This document shows, piece by piece, positions 14,350 to 21,647 of a stretch of 21,647 bases of DNA. The DNA comes from Planctomycetota bacterium (GTDB taxonomy: Bacteria; Planctomycetota; UBA8742; SKZP01; JAIOTL01), in NCBI GenBank assembly GCA_021106775.1, contig JAIOTL010000178.1, positions 1 through 21,647 of the forward strand, given 5' to 3'. Every line of letters begins with the position of its first letter. Position 1 is the first letter of the stretch. The notes below the pieces were generated by a model. It searched no databases and was not told where the DNA came from. It saw nothing but the letters and a program-made list of their open reading frames with translations. The position numbers and the translations under genes were made by a program.

Positions 14350-16431
14350 TTACGCCATTGTTGTGATTGTGAATGAAGTGCTGAAATGCAACCGGATTAT
14401 TTCGCGCAGCATGGTTAAATCCAGCTCATCGTTCTGAAACGCCTGTTGTGCATCGTTTCGTGCCTGAACTAGCAGGTCGAAGTTTTCAAGTGGATTGGCG
14501 AACTTAAAATAAGGTACGCCACTTTGCCGAAGCCCGTAAGTCTCGCCTGAACCACGAATTTCAAGGTCCTGCTCAGCAATTTCGAAGCCGTCGTTTGTTT
14601 TCAGAATTGTCCGAAGTCTTTGTTTCGCCTCATCGGTCTGCGGGTCGGCAACGAGAAAACAGAATGAATCCTTGCCACCTCTGCCCACGCGACCACGAAT
14701 CTGATGAAGCTGAGACAGCCCAAAACGATGCGCATCCTCGATTATTACCATTGTCGCGTTTGGCACATCGATTCCAACTTCCATCACCGTTGACGAAACA
14801 AGTATGTCAATTTCACCTTTCGAGAAAGTTTTGAGGGTTTTTTCTTTGTCCTCAGGTTTCATCTTTCCAAAAAGTGGCTCAATTTTGAAATCAGTGTAAA
14901 CTTTGCGCAAAACTGATGTCAGTTTCAGCACGCTTTTCCGTTCTTTTTCACCGTTTTTGTATCCTTCTTCTACAAACGGACAAACATAAAATGCTTGCTC
15001 CTTTTTCAACAATCGTCCTTGTATAAAACTGAACATTTTGGGCATATTTTCTTTTTCAATGAACTTCGTTGTAATACTCGCATAACCTGTTGGTCGCTCT
15101 TTAAGCGTTGTAACATCAAGGTCGCCGTAAACCGTGAGTGCCAGAGTACGTGGAATCGGTGTTGCAGTCATCACTAGCACATGTGGATGATGTCCTTTTT
15201 TCTGCAGTTTGTGCCGTTGTTGCACGCCGAATTTGTGCTGTTCATCAATAATTACAACTCCGAGTTTCTTAAACTTCACGTCAGGTTCAATTAAAGCATG
15301 AGTGCCGATGATAATATCCAACTCACCTTCATTTAAGTTCGAGATGATTTCGTCCCTCTGCTTTGTTTTCATGCTTCCGGTGAGCAATGCGATTCGAACC
15401 TGGCTTTCACCGAGAATTATATTGAAAGTGTCAAAATGCTGATTTGCCAGAACTTCCGTGGGTGCCATAAACACGGTTTGATGTTTACCTGCGGTGGCGG
15501 CGAGAGCAGCATAAAGGGCGACAACGGTTTTACCTGTTCCGACGTCACCTTGTAAAAGTCGCATCATACGTCCGTTTTGACTGACATCTTCTCGAATGTT
15601 ATTAAATGCATTGAACTGATCTGGTGTTGGTTCGAAAGGCAGAATATTAATAATTCTGTCGTGAACCATCTCGCTGACAGTGAAAATCGGTTTTAACTTC
15701 TGCGGTCGCTCGAGACTTTTGCGCCATGCAAGTGCTGCCTGCAGGTAGAAAAACTCGTGATAATTCATACTTTCGCGTGCTTTTTCAGCATCTTCCACGG
15801 ATATAGGCTTATGAACCGTTTTTATTGCCTTTTCAATATCGTAGAATCCATTGTTTTTGAGGTATTTTGCTGGTATCAACTCGGTGAGTTCGTGTGCAAA
15901 ATTCTTGACAACTTCCGCAATTACCTTGCGCATCAAATAGATATTCAAGTCCTCGGATGCGTGATAAACCGGGTGAAGCATTTGCTGTGCTTCGGATTCA
16001 TCAAGCTGATAAACCTCAGGATTCGTAAGCTGTAACGATTTATAATATTCCGTCTTTCCGCTGAGCATGACTTCCTGGTCAATCCTTAAAAGGCTGTCAA
16101 TGCGATAATTGAAAAATGTAACGGTCATTTGTGCGGTTTCATCACCGAAAACCACTTCCAGTATCCGCCTTCGCTGACGCGGTGTGAATTTCAGCATTTT
16201 CGCGATAACTTTTGCTCGTATTGTTACTTTTTCACCGACTTTTAGGTCTGCGAATTTTTTCATATTCGCCAAGTCTTCATATCGAAACGGCAGATGCATC
16301 AACAGGTCGTAAGCATTGTAAATGTTAAGCTTCTGCGCAAAAACTTTCGCTCGTTCAGTTCCTACACCACTTAAAACCTCCAACGGGCTTGTCAATCCGA
16401 ATTTATCACGATTAATTGAGTTTTCACCCAC
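14350..16431 (-). CDS. recG: ATP-dependent DNA helicase RecG
   Basis: 693 residues, the usual RecG length. It remodels stalled replication forks and recombination intermediates. The N-terminal wedge domain (about 1-240, with an OB-fold around 65-145) precedes a superfamily 2 helicase core. Walker A is GDVGTGKT (295-302), motif II is DEQH (396-399) in the RecG-typical IIDEQHKFGV, motif III is TAT (422-424) in MTATPIPRTLAL, and the C-terminal part has the QIRGRVGRGG block. The start is a GTG with AGGAG placed 6 nt upstream. The gene begins 12 bp after the gspF-like stop on the same strand, so translational coupling is likely. Nothing is unusual in the protein itself. Confidence 0.97.
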   Translation of the reverse strand: MGENSINRDKFGLTSPLEVLSGVGTERAKVFAQKLNIYNAYDLLMHLPFRYEDLANMKKFADLKVGEKVTIRAKVIAKMLKFTPRQRRRILEVVFGDETAQMTVTFFNYRIDSLLRIDQEVMLSGKTEYYKSLQLTNPEVYQLDESEAQQMLHPVYHASEDLNIYLMRKVIAEVVKNFAHELTELIPAKYLKNNGFYDIEKAIKTVHKPISVEDAEKARESMNYHEFFYLQAALAWRKSLERPQKLKPIFTVSEMVHDRIINILPFEPTPDQFNAFNNIREDVSQNGRMMRLLQGDVGTGKTVVALYAALAATAGKHQTVFMAPTEVLANQHFDTFNIILGESQVRIALLTGSMKTKQRDEIISNLNEGELDIIIGTHALIEPDVKFKKLGVVIIDEQHKFGVQQRHKLQKKGHHPHVLVMTATPIPRTLALTVYGDLDVTTLKERPTGYASITTKFIEKENMPKMFSFIQGRLLKKEQAFYVCPFVEEGYKNGEKERKSVLKLTSVLRKVYTDFKIEPLFGKMKPEDKEKTLKTFSKGEIDILVSSTVMEVGIDVPNATMVIIEDAHRFGLSQLHQIRGRVGRGGKDSFCFLVADPQTDEAKQRLRTILKTNDGFEIAEQDLEIRGSGETYGLRQSGVPYFKFANPLENFDLLVQARNDAQQAFQNDELDLTMLREIIRLHFSTSFTITTMA

Positions 16432-16437
16432 TTTGCA

Positions 16438-16442
16438 CTCCT
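16438..16442 (-). promoter_or_regulatory. Ribosome binding site for the recG GTG start
   Basis: AGGAG on the minus strand lies 6 nt before GTG (16431-16429) and one base after the stop codon of the upstream gene. This fixes the recG start and suggests coupled translation of the two genes. Confidence 0.75.
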
Positions 16443-16443
16443 G

Positions 16444-17913
16444 CTATGCCTTACCCTGCATCGCGTTACCGAGATTAAAGATAGGCAGATAAAGCCCGAG
16501 AACGATAACAGCGACAACGGCACCGATTAGGATAATCATAACAGGTTCGATGATGCTTGAAACGCCTTCAACCGCCTGTGTAACTTCCTCGTCGTAGTAT
16601 TCCGCAATATCCGATAACATTTCAGCAAGCGCACCGGATTCCTCACCAACAGCGACCATTTTTACAACAAGTTCAGGGAAAATCGGATGAATTGCCATGC
16701 TCTCAGCAAGTGCGAATCCCTGTATAATACTTTCGCGAATCTGTTCGGTGGACTTTGCGAGCATGTAATTTCCAGAAACTCGACCTGTGATGTCAAGTGC
16801 CTGGTCAAGCGGAACACCGTTATGTAGCAGTGTTGACAAAGACAGGCTGAATTTTGCTGTTGCAGATTTAACCATCATCGAGCCGACAACAGGGATTTTC
16901 AGGAAAAAGGTTTGCAATTGTCGTTTACCGGTATCGGAATTAGAATATTGCTTCCATAAAAGAATACAGGCAATTACAAGGGCGAGTACAATTAAGATAT
17001 TACCTGTAATGAATCTACTGATTTTTACAAGTACTTGAGTCATTGCAGGCAGTGGTGCTTTTTTACCCGCTCCTTCGCATCTTGGGCATGCTTTTGCGCC
17101 TGCATTTTCTTTTGGGACTCCCTGATAATATTTATGTGAACCTTCAGGATATTCATTTTCATAACTACCTGTGTTAGGGTCAGCCAATCCTCTTGGGTTT
17201 GTTGTTGGAATAGCGTATCCAGTTGAGCTTTTCTTAGTTTTCCCATCTTCTGCCATGCTGCAAACCTTACACGGTCTAGCAAACATGTTGAAAATGCCTT
17301 CGAAATTTGGAATCAAGAAGACCAGAACAACAGAAACAATACCAAGGAAGAAAATAAAGACGAACTTCGGATACATTGTTGCTGATTTAATTTTTCGGTT
17401 TAGTGTATCTTGCTTTTTCAATGTTAATGCAAGCTGAATAACGATTTGTGCCAAAGAACCTGATGCTTCGCCAGCTTCAATCATCGCCCGAAACATAATA
17501 CTGAAAATCTTCGGATGCCTATTAACAGATTCTGAAAAAGTCGCTCCGTTTTCGATGTCATCGCGCATCTGCTGAACTGCATCACCGAGATTCAGGTTAC
17601 TTGTCTCAGAACCGATTGTTTCGAGAGCGTCAATCAAAGGCAAACCTGCTTTTAACATAGTTCCAAGCTGGCGACACATAACCGCTAAATCGCGAATTTT
17701 GACAGGTTTTCGAGTTCCCTGTCTTTGTTTAGCTTTTATGGGCTGTCCAAGTCCTCCAACACTTGCAGATGCTTCTGAAGTTTGTTCAACATTGATAACT
17801 ATCAAACCTTGTTTCTTTAATTCACCCACAACTTGGTTGGAATTTGCTGCGTCAATTGTGCCTTGTAAATCTTTTCCTGTTGTGTCTTTTGCAAAGTACT
17901 TGAAAAGGGGCAT
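16444..17913 (-). CDS. GspF/PilC-family inner-membrane assembly protein with a four-Cys insertion
   Basis: 489 residues, versus roughly 400 for typical members. GspF/PilC proteins form the inner-membrane platform of type II secretion systems and type IV pili. The first T2SSF domain (about 75-200) and the second (about 355-475) are both recognisable: RQLGTMLKAGLPLIDAL, MIEAGEASG, and VAVGEESGAL in the repeat. Membrane helices lie near 183-202, 303-321 and 455-477. Between the first two, about 75 residues (213-287) are inserted in place of the usual short loop. The insert carries C215-x-x-C218 and C276-x-x-C279 (PRCEGAG like a DnaJ-type zinc knuckle) around a Gly/Pro/Asn-rich centre. By family topology this loop should be periplasmic. 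AGGAG lies 6 nt before the ATG. No gspE, pilin or secretin gene is nearby, so it is an orphan here; tatD is upstream and recG downstream. Confidence 0.9.
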   Translation of the reverse strand: MPLFKYFAKDTTGKDLQGTIDAANSNQVVGELKKQGLIVINVEQTSEASASVGGLGQPIKAKQRQGTRKPVKIRDLAVMCRQLGTMLKAGLPLIDALETIGSETSNLNLGDAVQQMRDDIENGATFSESVNRHPKIFSIMFRAMIEAGEASGSLAQIVIQLALTLKKQDTLNRKIKSATMYPKFVFIFFLGIVSVVLVFLIPNFEGIFNMFARPCKVCSMAEDGKTKKSSTGYAIPTTNPRGLADPNTGSYENEYPEGSHKYYQGVPKENAGAKACPRCEGAGKKAPLPAMTQVLVKISRFITGNILIVLALVIACILLWKQYSNSDTGKRQLQTFFLKIPVVGSMMVKSATAKFSLSLSTLLHNGVPLDQALDITGRVSGNYMLAKSTEQIRESIIQGFALAESMAIHPIFPELVVKMVAVGEESGALAEMLSDIAEYYDEEVTQAVEGVSSIIEPVMIILIGAVVAVIVLGLYLPIFNLGNAMQGKA

Positions 17914-17945
17914 ATTTTACTCCTGATTATCTGATTATTGTTTTT

Positions 17946-17951
17946 ATTATA
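17946..17951 (-). promoter_or_regulatory. Possible -10 element ahead of the gspF-like gene
   Basis: A perfect TATAAT on the minus strand lies 32 bp before the ATG at 17913, in the 68-bp gap after tatD. The best upstream hexamer (TTCATA, 17976-17971) has a long 19-bp spacer. It could let gspF-recG be transcribed without tatD. The surrounding DNA is AT-rich, so chance matches are likely. Confidence 0.35.
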
Positions 17952-17981
17952 TTCGTAATTATTAAGCTGATATGAACCATT

Positions 17982-18773
17982 TTAGTTGATTTTAGGAATA
18001 TGAAAAAGGTTTCTTGTATTTTCTTCCGTAATTTTGTTAATTTCGTCGAAGTTTATGTTAATTAATTCAGCAATTAGCGTCAAAACTTCGGTAATCAGCG
18101 AAGGTTCATTTCGCTTTCCTCTTTTTGATTGAGGAGCCAGAAACGGAGCGTCAGTCTCGATGAGGATTTTGTTTCTGGGAATCGTTTTTACTGTTTCTCG
18201 CAGCTCATTATTTTTTTTGTATGTAAGATGACCTGCATATGAAATGTACATTCCAAGTTCCGTAAAACGGTTGACATTCTGAAGATTACCGCTGAAACAG
18301 TGCATAACACCGTTTACATTATCTCCTAGTACATCTAACAGTATATCATATAAATCATCATATGCTTTGAATTGTCCGATTTTATCACGGCAATGAATGA
18401 TGATGGGTTTGTCAAGTTCTCTGGCTATTCGCAATTGTTTACGTAAAACTTCATGCTGAGTCTCAATTGGAGAATAATCTCTGAAATAATCGAGTCCGAT
18501 TTCGCCAACGGCGATGAATTTATTGAAATTGTTCAGTTCACGAAGCATTTCTGCAATTGATTCAGTCCATTTTGAGGCTTCTTGGGGATGACAACCAGCG
18601 GATAGGAAGATTTCATCGTGCTTATTAGCCAATTCCACGCCTTTTTCGAGTCCGTCAGGCAGCAATACTATATGATTTAACTGCACAACTCCTGCTTGTT
18701 TTGCCCTAATTAATACCTCGCTAAAATCCTTTTGGAAATCGTTCCAGTCAAGATGACAATGGCTGTCAATCAT
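17982..18773 (-). CDS. tatD: TatD-family metal-dependent hydrolase (DNase)
   Basis: 263 residues, the standard TatD length. TatD proteins are TIM-barrel metal hydrolases with DNase or 3'-5' exonuclease activity in the cytoplasm. All metal ligands are visible: H5 and H7 in DSHCHLD, E91 in VGEIGLDY, H127 in IIHCRD, H158 in MHCFSG, and D208 in IETDAPFLAP. The C-terminal RGKRNEP block is also typical. GAGG lies 4 nt before the ATG. It is first of three same-strand genes (tatD, gspF-like, recG) and divergent from dsbD across 123 bp of AT-rich DNA, where I see no convincing consensus promoter for either direction. The paralogue (TatD, YcfH or YjjV type) cannot be settled, so the symbol is provisional. 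Confidence 0.93.
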   Translation of the reverse strand: MIDSHCHLDWNDFQKDFSEVLIRAKQAGVVQLNHIVLLPDGLEKGVELANKHDEIFLSAGCHPQEASKWTESIAEMLRELNNFNKFIAVGEIGLDYFRDYSPIETQHEVLRKQLRIARELDKPIIIHCRDKIGQFKAYDDLYDILLDVLGDNVNGVMHCFSGNLQNVNRFTELGMYISYAGHLTYKKNNELRETVKTIPRNKILIETDAPFLAPQSKRGKRNEPSLITEVLTLIAELININFDEINKITEENTRNLFHIPKIN

Positions 18774-18886
18774 ATTACCTCGTTGTAAATAACTTCGTAA
18801 AGTTCTGGATGGGGAAATTTTTTTGGATTAAATTTGATAATATCAATGTTAATCTTTCGACAAGAATTCATCAATGTATTAAAAAC

Positions 18887-18890
18887 GGAG
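18887..18890 (+). promoter_or_regulatory. Ribosome binding site that sets the dsbD start
   Basis: GGAG lies 6 nt before the ATG at 18897. The frame is open to an ATG at 18834, but using that would put 21 polar residues in front of a normal signal peptide and has no ribosome site. Confidence 0.75.
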
Positions 18891-18896
18891 AAAACA

Positions 18897-21074
18897 ATGA
18901 AACTGAAGTTTTTATGGTTAAAATACTTCGCAGCAGTCATTTTCTTGTTAATCGTTAGTTCGTCAGCATTTGCGCAGATTGACGATTACGGTCCAGAGGA
19001 AACTCATATTGAATGGGAATTTTCCTTTGAGCAAGACGAAGTTAAACCAGGCAGTTTCGTATTAATAAAAGGTTTAGCAACAATTGAGCAAGGCTGGCAT
19101 TTATATTCGGTTCTGGAGCAAGACACTCAACCGCTTAAGATGGAATTCATTGAGCTTGACGGGCTTGAGACCGCTTCAAAGCTTTACAGTCCGCAAGGTA
19201 AGCGAAATGCTGATACATCCTTTTCTCCGCCATATGTTTCATACGATTTATACAACCATGCTGAGATAGGCATCTGGCTGAAAGTGCCAGAAAACTTCAG
19301 CAAAAATACTGCAAAAATTAAATTTTCACTCACCTGGCAAGTCTGTGAAGATAATTGCGTTCCAGGTGAAGAAACTTTTGAACTAACATTGAAAATCTCA
19401 GGAAACGGGCAATTTATTAATAAAACCACGTTCCCAAAAGGCGTTGTTTTTTCAGGTGATAAATACAAACCTGAGTCTGAGAACAGTATTGTTGATGATA
19501 AAGAAGAAGAACCTAAGGAAAACACAACTGAAACAGACAGTAAAACACCTGATAAATCTGATGAGAATCCTGCAAAAACCGATGAAAAAACTGATGGAAC
19601 AGAAAAAATTGAGGAAAAAGAAGATTCTCAGTCAATAATTGGATTCCTTTTTCTTGCAGCCATTGGAGGACTCGGGTCGATTCTGACACCCTGCGTTTTT
19701 CCGATGATTCCCGTAACAGTCTCATATTTTCTTAAAACTTCCGAGAAAAAAGACACAAAACCCGTGCTTCTCTCAATTACGTATATGATTGGGATAATAT
19801 TCACACTGACCTTCTTTGGACTTGTGCTTGCTCTGATTCTCGGAACTGAAGACATAGGCAATCAAATTGCGGGCATGCCGTGGTTGAATATCATATTCAG
19901 CGTCATTTTGATTTTGTTCACGTTGTCATTCTTCGGCTTGTTCGAGCTGACATTACCATCGAGTATTATTAATGGTTTGAACAAAATAGGCAGAAATCCG
20001 CAGACTGGTGTTGTACTTTCTACGTTCGTGCTTGGTGTTGTATTTACGTTGACATCATTTGCATGTACTGGACCTATAATGGGCTCAATTGTTCTTTTAG
20101 CGATGAAAAGCGGTGATTTTATGAGACCATTCTTAGGTATGTTGGTGTATTCAATCTTTTTCGCGCTGCCGTTCTTATTCCTGTCACTTTCACCAGGACT
20201 CATAAAAAAGCTTCCAAGAAGCGGAATCTGGATGGTCAAAATGAAGGTTTACATGGGTTTTCTCATTTTCTTGTTCGCATGGGTGTTTATTGTAAACGTC
20301 GATGCTGCCTGGGGTTGGGGCATATTCACAAGACCGGTAGTGCTTTCAATCTGGGCTGCAACCTTCTTCATGATGGGGCTTTATGCCCTTGGCAAGTTTA
20401 GATTTAAAGAAGAGGGTGCTGCAACTGATAGCAACATTGGACCATGGAGCGGATTCTTCGCAATATTTATGTTCGCGCTGGCACTTTATTTCGGTGGCTC
20501 ATCACTAACAGGCAGACCGGTTTGGAACAGCATAAATACAATGTTCCCGCCTGCAAACTATGGAGACGACTACGAAGGTAAGAATTATTATCAGGACAAG
20601 CTGATTGATGAATGGTTTGAAGAGGCTGAGTTGAAGGGATTCAGTATGGGTCAGAGTGGGAAGAAGTTGGATATTGCTCCTCAGGGTGAGCATGACGGCT
20701 GGTTCTACAACTATGCAGAAGGACTCAAAGCAGCGAAAGAAAGCGGGTTTCCGGTGTTTTTGAACCTAACTCAGCATGCGTGCAAGAATTGTAAAGATAA
20801 CGAGTCAAAAATATTCCCACAGAAGGAAATCGAGCTGAAGTTACGGCAATTTGTACTTATCAAACTTTACAACGATGTTCGATATCAAACAACTGCTGAG
20901 GAAGTTGCGATAAATGAGAAAATAGCGAGGAAATTCGAAGGTCTTGGTGTTTATCCGACGTATGTCATTGTGAATCCTGAAACTGAAACGCCTGTGGACG
21001 GCAATGCGAGTAAAATGCAAGGGCTTCTCAGGGTGGACGAATTCTCTGAATTCCTCGACAAACACATTGAATAG
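18897..21074 (+). CDS. dsbD: Thiol:disulfide interchange protein DsbD
   Basis: 725 residues. DsbD carries electrons from cytoplasmic thioredoxin across the inner membrane to periplasmic thiol proteins. A signal peptide (about 1-26, ending SSAFA) leads to the periplasmic alpha domain with C150 and C154 (CEDNC). Then comes an unusually long charged Glu/Lys/Asp/Thr linker (about 196-244). The membrane domain (about 246-535) has the redox pair C266 (TPCVFPMIPV) and C390 (FACTGPIMGS). The C-terminal thioredoxin-like gamma domain has C629-K-N-C632. All six redox cysteines are present. Gamma-domain motifs in DsbD are more often CVAC-like; CKNC is also seen in thioredoxin-fold relatives. It is about 150 residues longer than E. 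coli DsbD, partly from the linker and partly from 535-600. It is monocistronic by position: divergent from tatD and ending before a bidirectional terminator. Confidence 0.95.
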   Translation: MKLKFLWLKYFAAVIFLLIVSSSAFAQIDDYGPEETHIEWEFSFEQDEVKPGSFVLIKGLATIEQGWHLYSVLEQDTQPLKMEFIELDGLETASKLYSPQGKRNADTSFSPPYVSYDLYNHAEIGIWLKVPENFSKNTAKIKFSLTWQVCEDNCVPGEETFELTLKISGNGQFINKTTFPKGVVFSGDKYKPESENSIVDDKEEEPKENTTETDSKTPDKSDENPAKTDEKTDGTEKIEEKEDSQSIIGFLFLAAIGGLGSILTPCVFPMIPVTVSYFLKTSEKKDTKPVLLSITYMIGIIFTLTFFGLVLALILGTEDIGNQIAGMPWLNIIFSVILILFTLSFFGLFELTLPSSIINGLNKIGRNPQTGVVLSTFVLGVVFTLTSFACTGPIMGSIVLLAMKSGDFMRPFLGMLVYSIFFALPFLFLSLSPGLIKKLPRSGIWMVKMKVYMGFLIFLFAWVFIVNVDAAWGWGIFTRPVVLSIWAATFFMMGLYALGKFRFKEEGAATDSNIGPWSGFFAIFMFALALYFGGSSLTGRPVWNSINTMFPPANYGDDYEGKNYYQDKLIDEWFEEAELKGFSMGQSGKKLDIAPQGEHDGWFYNYAEGLKAAKESGFPVFLNLTQHACKNCKDNESKIFPQKEIELKLRQFVLIKLYNDVRYQTTAEEVAINEKIARKFEGLGVYPTYVIVNPETETPVDGNASKMQGLLRVDEFSEFLDKHIE

Positions 21075-21083
21075 ACAATTTAT

Positions 21084-21107
21084 TGTCATTCCTGGTGGTC
21101 GAAATCC
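21084..21107. repeat. Degenerate left end of the paired-hairpin repeat
   Basis: TGTCATTCCTG matches the first bases of the family, and a partial AAATCC follows, but there is no hairpin or right arm. It is probably a decayed or truncated copy just after the dsbD stop. The call rests on about 11 matching bases. Confidence 0.4.
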
Positions 21108-21120
21108 TTTAATTAGTATT

Positions 21121-21143
21121 GCACACTGTTACATAAGTTTCAG
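21121..21143. repeat. Short repeat B, copy 2
   Basis: Matches 14213-14236 over GCAC(AC)TGTTACATAAGTTYCAG. In both places a piece of the paired-hairpin repeat is within 25 bp, though the order is reversed here. Confidence 0.7.
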
Positions 21144-21153
21144 TGAACGGTAG

Positions 21154-21209
21154 AACAGGCATCCCTGCCTGTTTATATTGATGTTGAGTGTCAGGCAAGA
21201 CACCTGACA
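21154..21209. repeat. Two tandem short hairpins
   Basis: AACAGGCA / TCCC / TGCCTGTT (21154-21173) is a perfect 8-bp stem with a 4-nt loop. TGTCAGG / CAAGACA / CCTGACA (21189-21209) is a perfect 7-bp stem. Both lie between the dsbD stop and the terminator. They may be a further palindromic repeat type or mRNA 3'-end structures. Confidence 0.6.
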
Positions 21210-21219
21210 AACTGATAAG

Positions 21220-21256
21220 AAAAAACCCGCAGCAATTGCCACGGGTTTGTTTTTTT
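21220..21256. terminator. Bidirectional intrinsic terminator
   Basis: Six A residues, then the stem AAACCCG (21223-21229) pairing with CGGGTTT (21242-21248), then seven T residues (21250-21256). The loop contains the palindrome GCAATTGC. The A-run and T-run let it work for dsbD on the plus strand and for the surface protein gene on the minus strand, whose stop lies 17 bp away. Confidence 0.85.
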
Positions 21257-21272
21257 GTTTATGCAAAACAGT

Positions 21273-21647
21273 TTACTGTTTTTCGTATGCGCCCATGTCA
21301 ACCGTTGCTGTGGCGTTGCTGTTACCATCAACGATTCTGGTGTTACCAGCAATATCTGCTGCTGTTTTCACCTTGGTATTGTCGCCAGAATCAACACATG
21401 GTGAGTCGTTGGCGTCGCCGTCGCTTGTGTGCTGAGGTGTGAAGTCCATTTTCTTCACAGTCGCAGCGCCAGTACCCGGAGTTCCCGTGTAATATCCTGC
21501 AACCTTGAGTTCAGTATCCGAAACGACTTCAACCACTGCAATACACTTTGTATCACCGTCTGCAGTTAGATAAATCATGTCGCCACGCATAATCTCAGTC
21601 AAGAACACGGAAGTTCCTGGAGTTCCAGTAACTGTCATTGTGTCAGC
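21273..21647 (-). CDS. C-terminal part of a secreted 'choice-of-anchor Q'-like surface protein (partial)
   Basis: Only the last 124-125 residues are visible; the frame stays open through the right edge, so the true start is outside. The end carries the block DSPCVDSGDN ... DMGAYEKQ, characteristic of the closing segment of large secreted parallel beta-helix (polymorphic outer-membrane or 'choice-of-anchor Q') proteins of diderm bacteria. Before it is a beta-rich module (GDMIYLTADGD, VVSDTELKVAGYYTG, Gly/Thr-rich edges) resembling small modules in surface and tail proteins. Function is unknown; cell-surface adhesion or carbohydrate contact is typical of the group. It shares the terminator at 21220-21256 with dsbD. 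A Met at 21638 is internal and is not taken as the start. Confidence 0.75.
   Translation of the reverse strand, partial: ADTMTVTGTPGTSVFLTEIMRGDMIYLTADGDTKCIAVVEVVSDTELKVAGYYTGTPGTGAATVKKMDFTPQHTSDGDANDSPCVDSGDNTKVKTAADIAGNTRIVDGNSNATATVDMGAYEKQ

Noticed and set aside
16997..17278. The GspF-like insertion as a mini-intein
   Set aside because: It is only about 75 residues, with no splicing-block motifs and no Asn-Cys/Ser junction at its end.
18834..18896. Upstream ATG for dsbD
   Set aside because: No Shine-Dalgarno, and it would displace a normal signal peptide; GGAG precedes the ATG at 18897.

Overview
The window is about 21.6 kb of AT-leaning bacterial chromosome with eleven protein genes. 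Ten are complete and one runs off the right edge. No tRNA, rRNA, CRISPR array, transposase or phage gene was recognised. The organism looks diderm (Gram-negative type): there is a lipobox lipoprotein, a predicted outer-membrane barrel ending in Phe, a full DsbD, and a GspF/PilC-type assembly protein. The giant Ser/Thr kinase has a DWG motif, one membrane span and WD40-like propellers, a style I associate with Planctomycetota, Lentisphaerota and related uncultured lineages. That taxonomic guess is weak.

Layout. (1) 8-5431 carries three exported or membrane-anchored proteins: a lipoprotein archaemetzincin, a secreted or anchored endonuclease/exonuclease/phosphatase (EEP) nuclease, and, convergent with it, a membrane-anchored beta-CASP metallo-beta-lactamase fused to a nuclease-fold domain that has lost its catalytic residues. 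(2) 5537-11385, minus strand: a 1590-residue kinase and a predicted barrel protein. (3) 11637-14213: an M20D amidohydrolase and, divergently, an RluA-family pseudouridine synthase. (4) 14350-18773, minus strand: tatD, an orphan gspF/pilC-like gene with an unusual four-cysteine insertion, and recG, in probable operon order. (5) 18897-21074: dsbD. (6) The 3' end of a secreted 'choice-of-anchor Q'-like surface protein, convergent with dsbD across a bidirectional terminator.

Three intergenic gaps hold copies of an approximately 80-bp paired-hairpin repeat. One copy is split by a 99-bp palindromic insert. Its left hairpin shows compensatory changes around a constant GAAA loop. A second short repeat (about 23 bp) occurs twice.

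The most interesting region is 8-10309. It may be an outward-facing nucleic-acid and peptide processing locus next to a propeller-bearing kinase. This functional link is inference from gene content and topology only. No experimental or database evidence was available.
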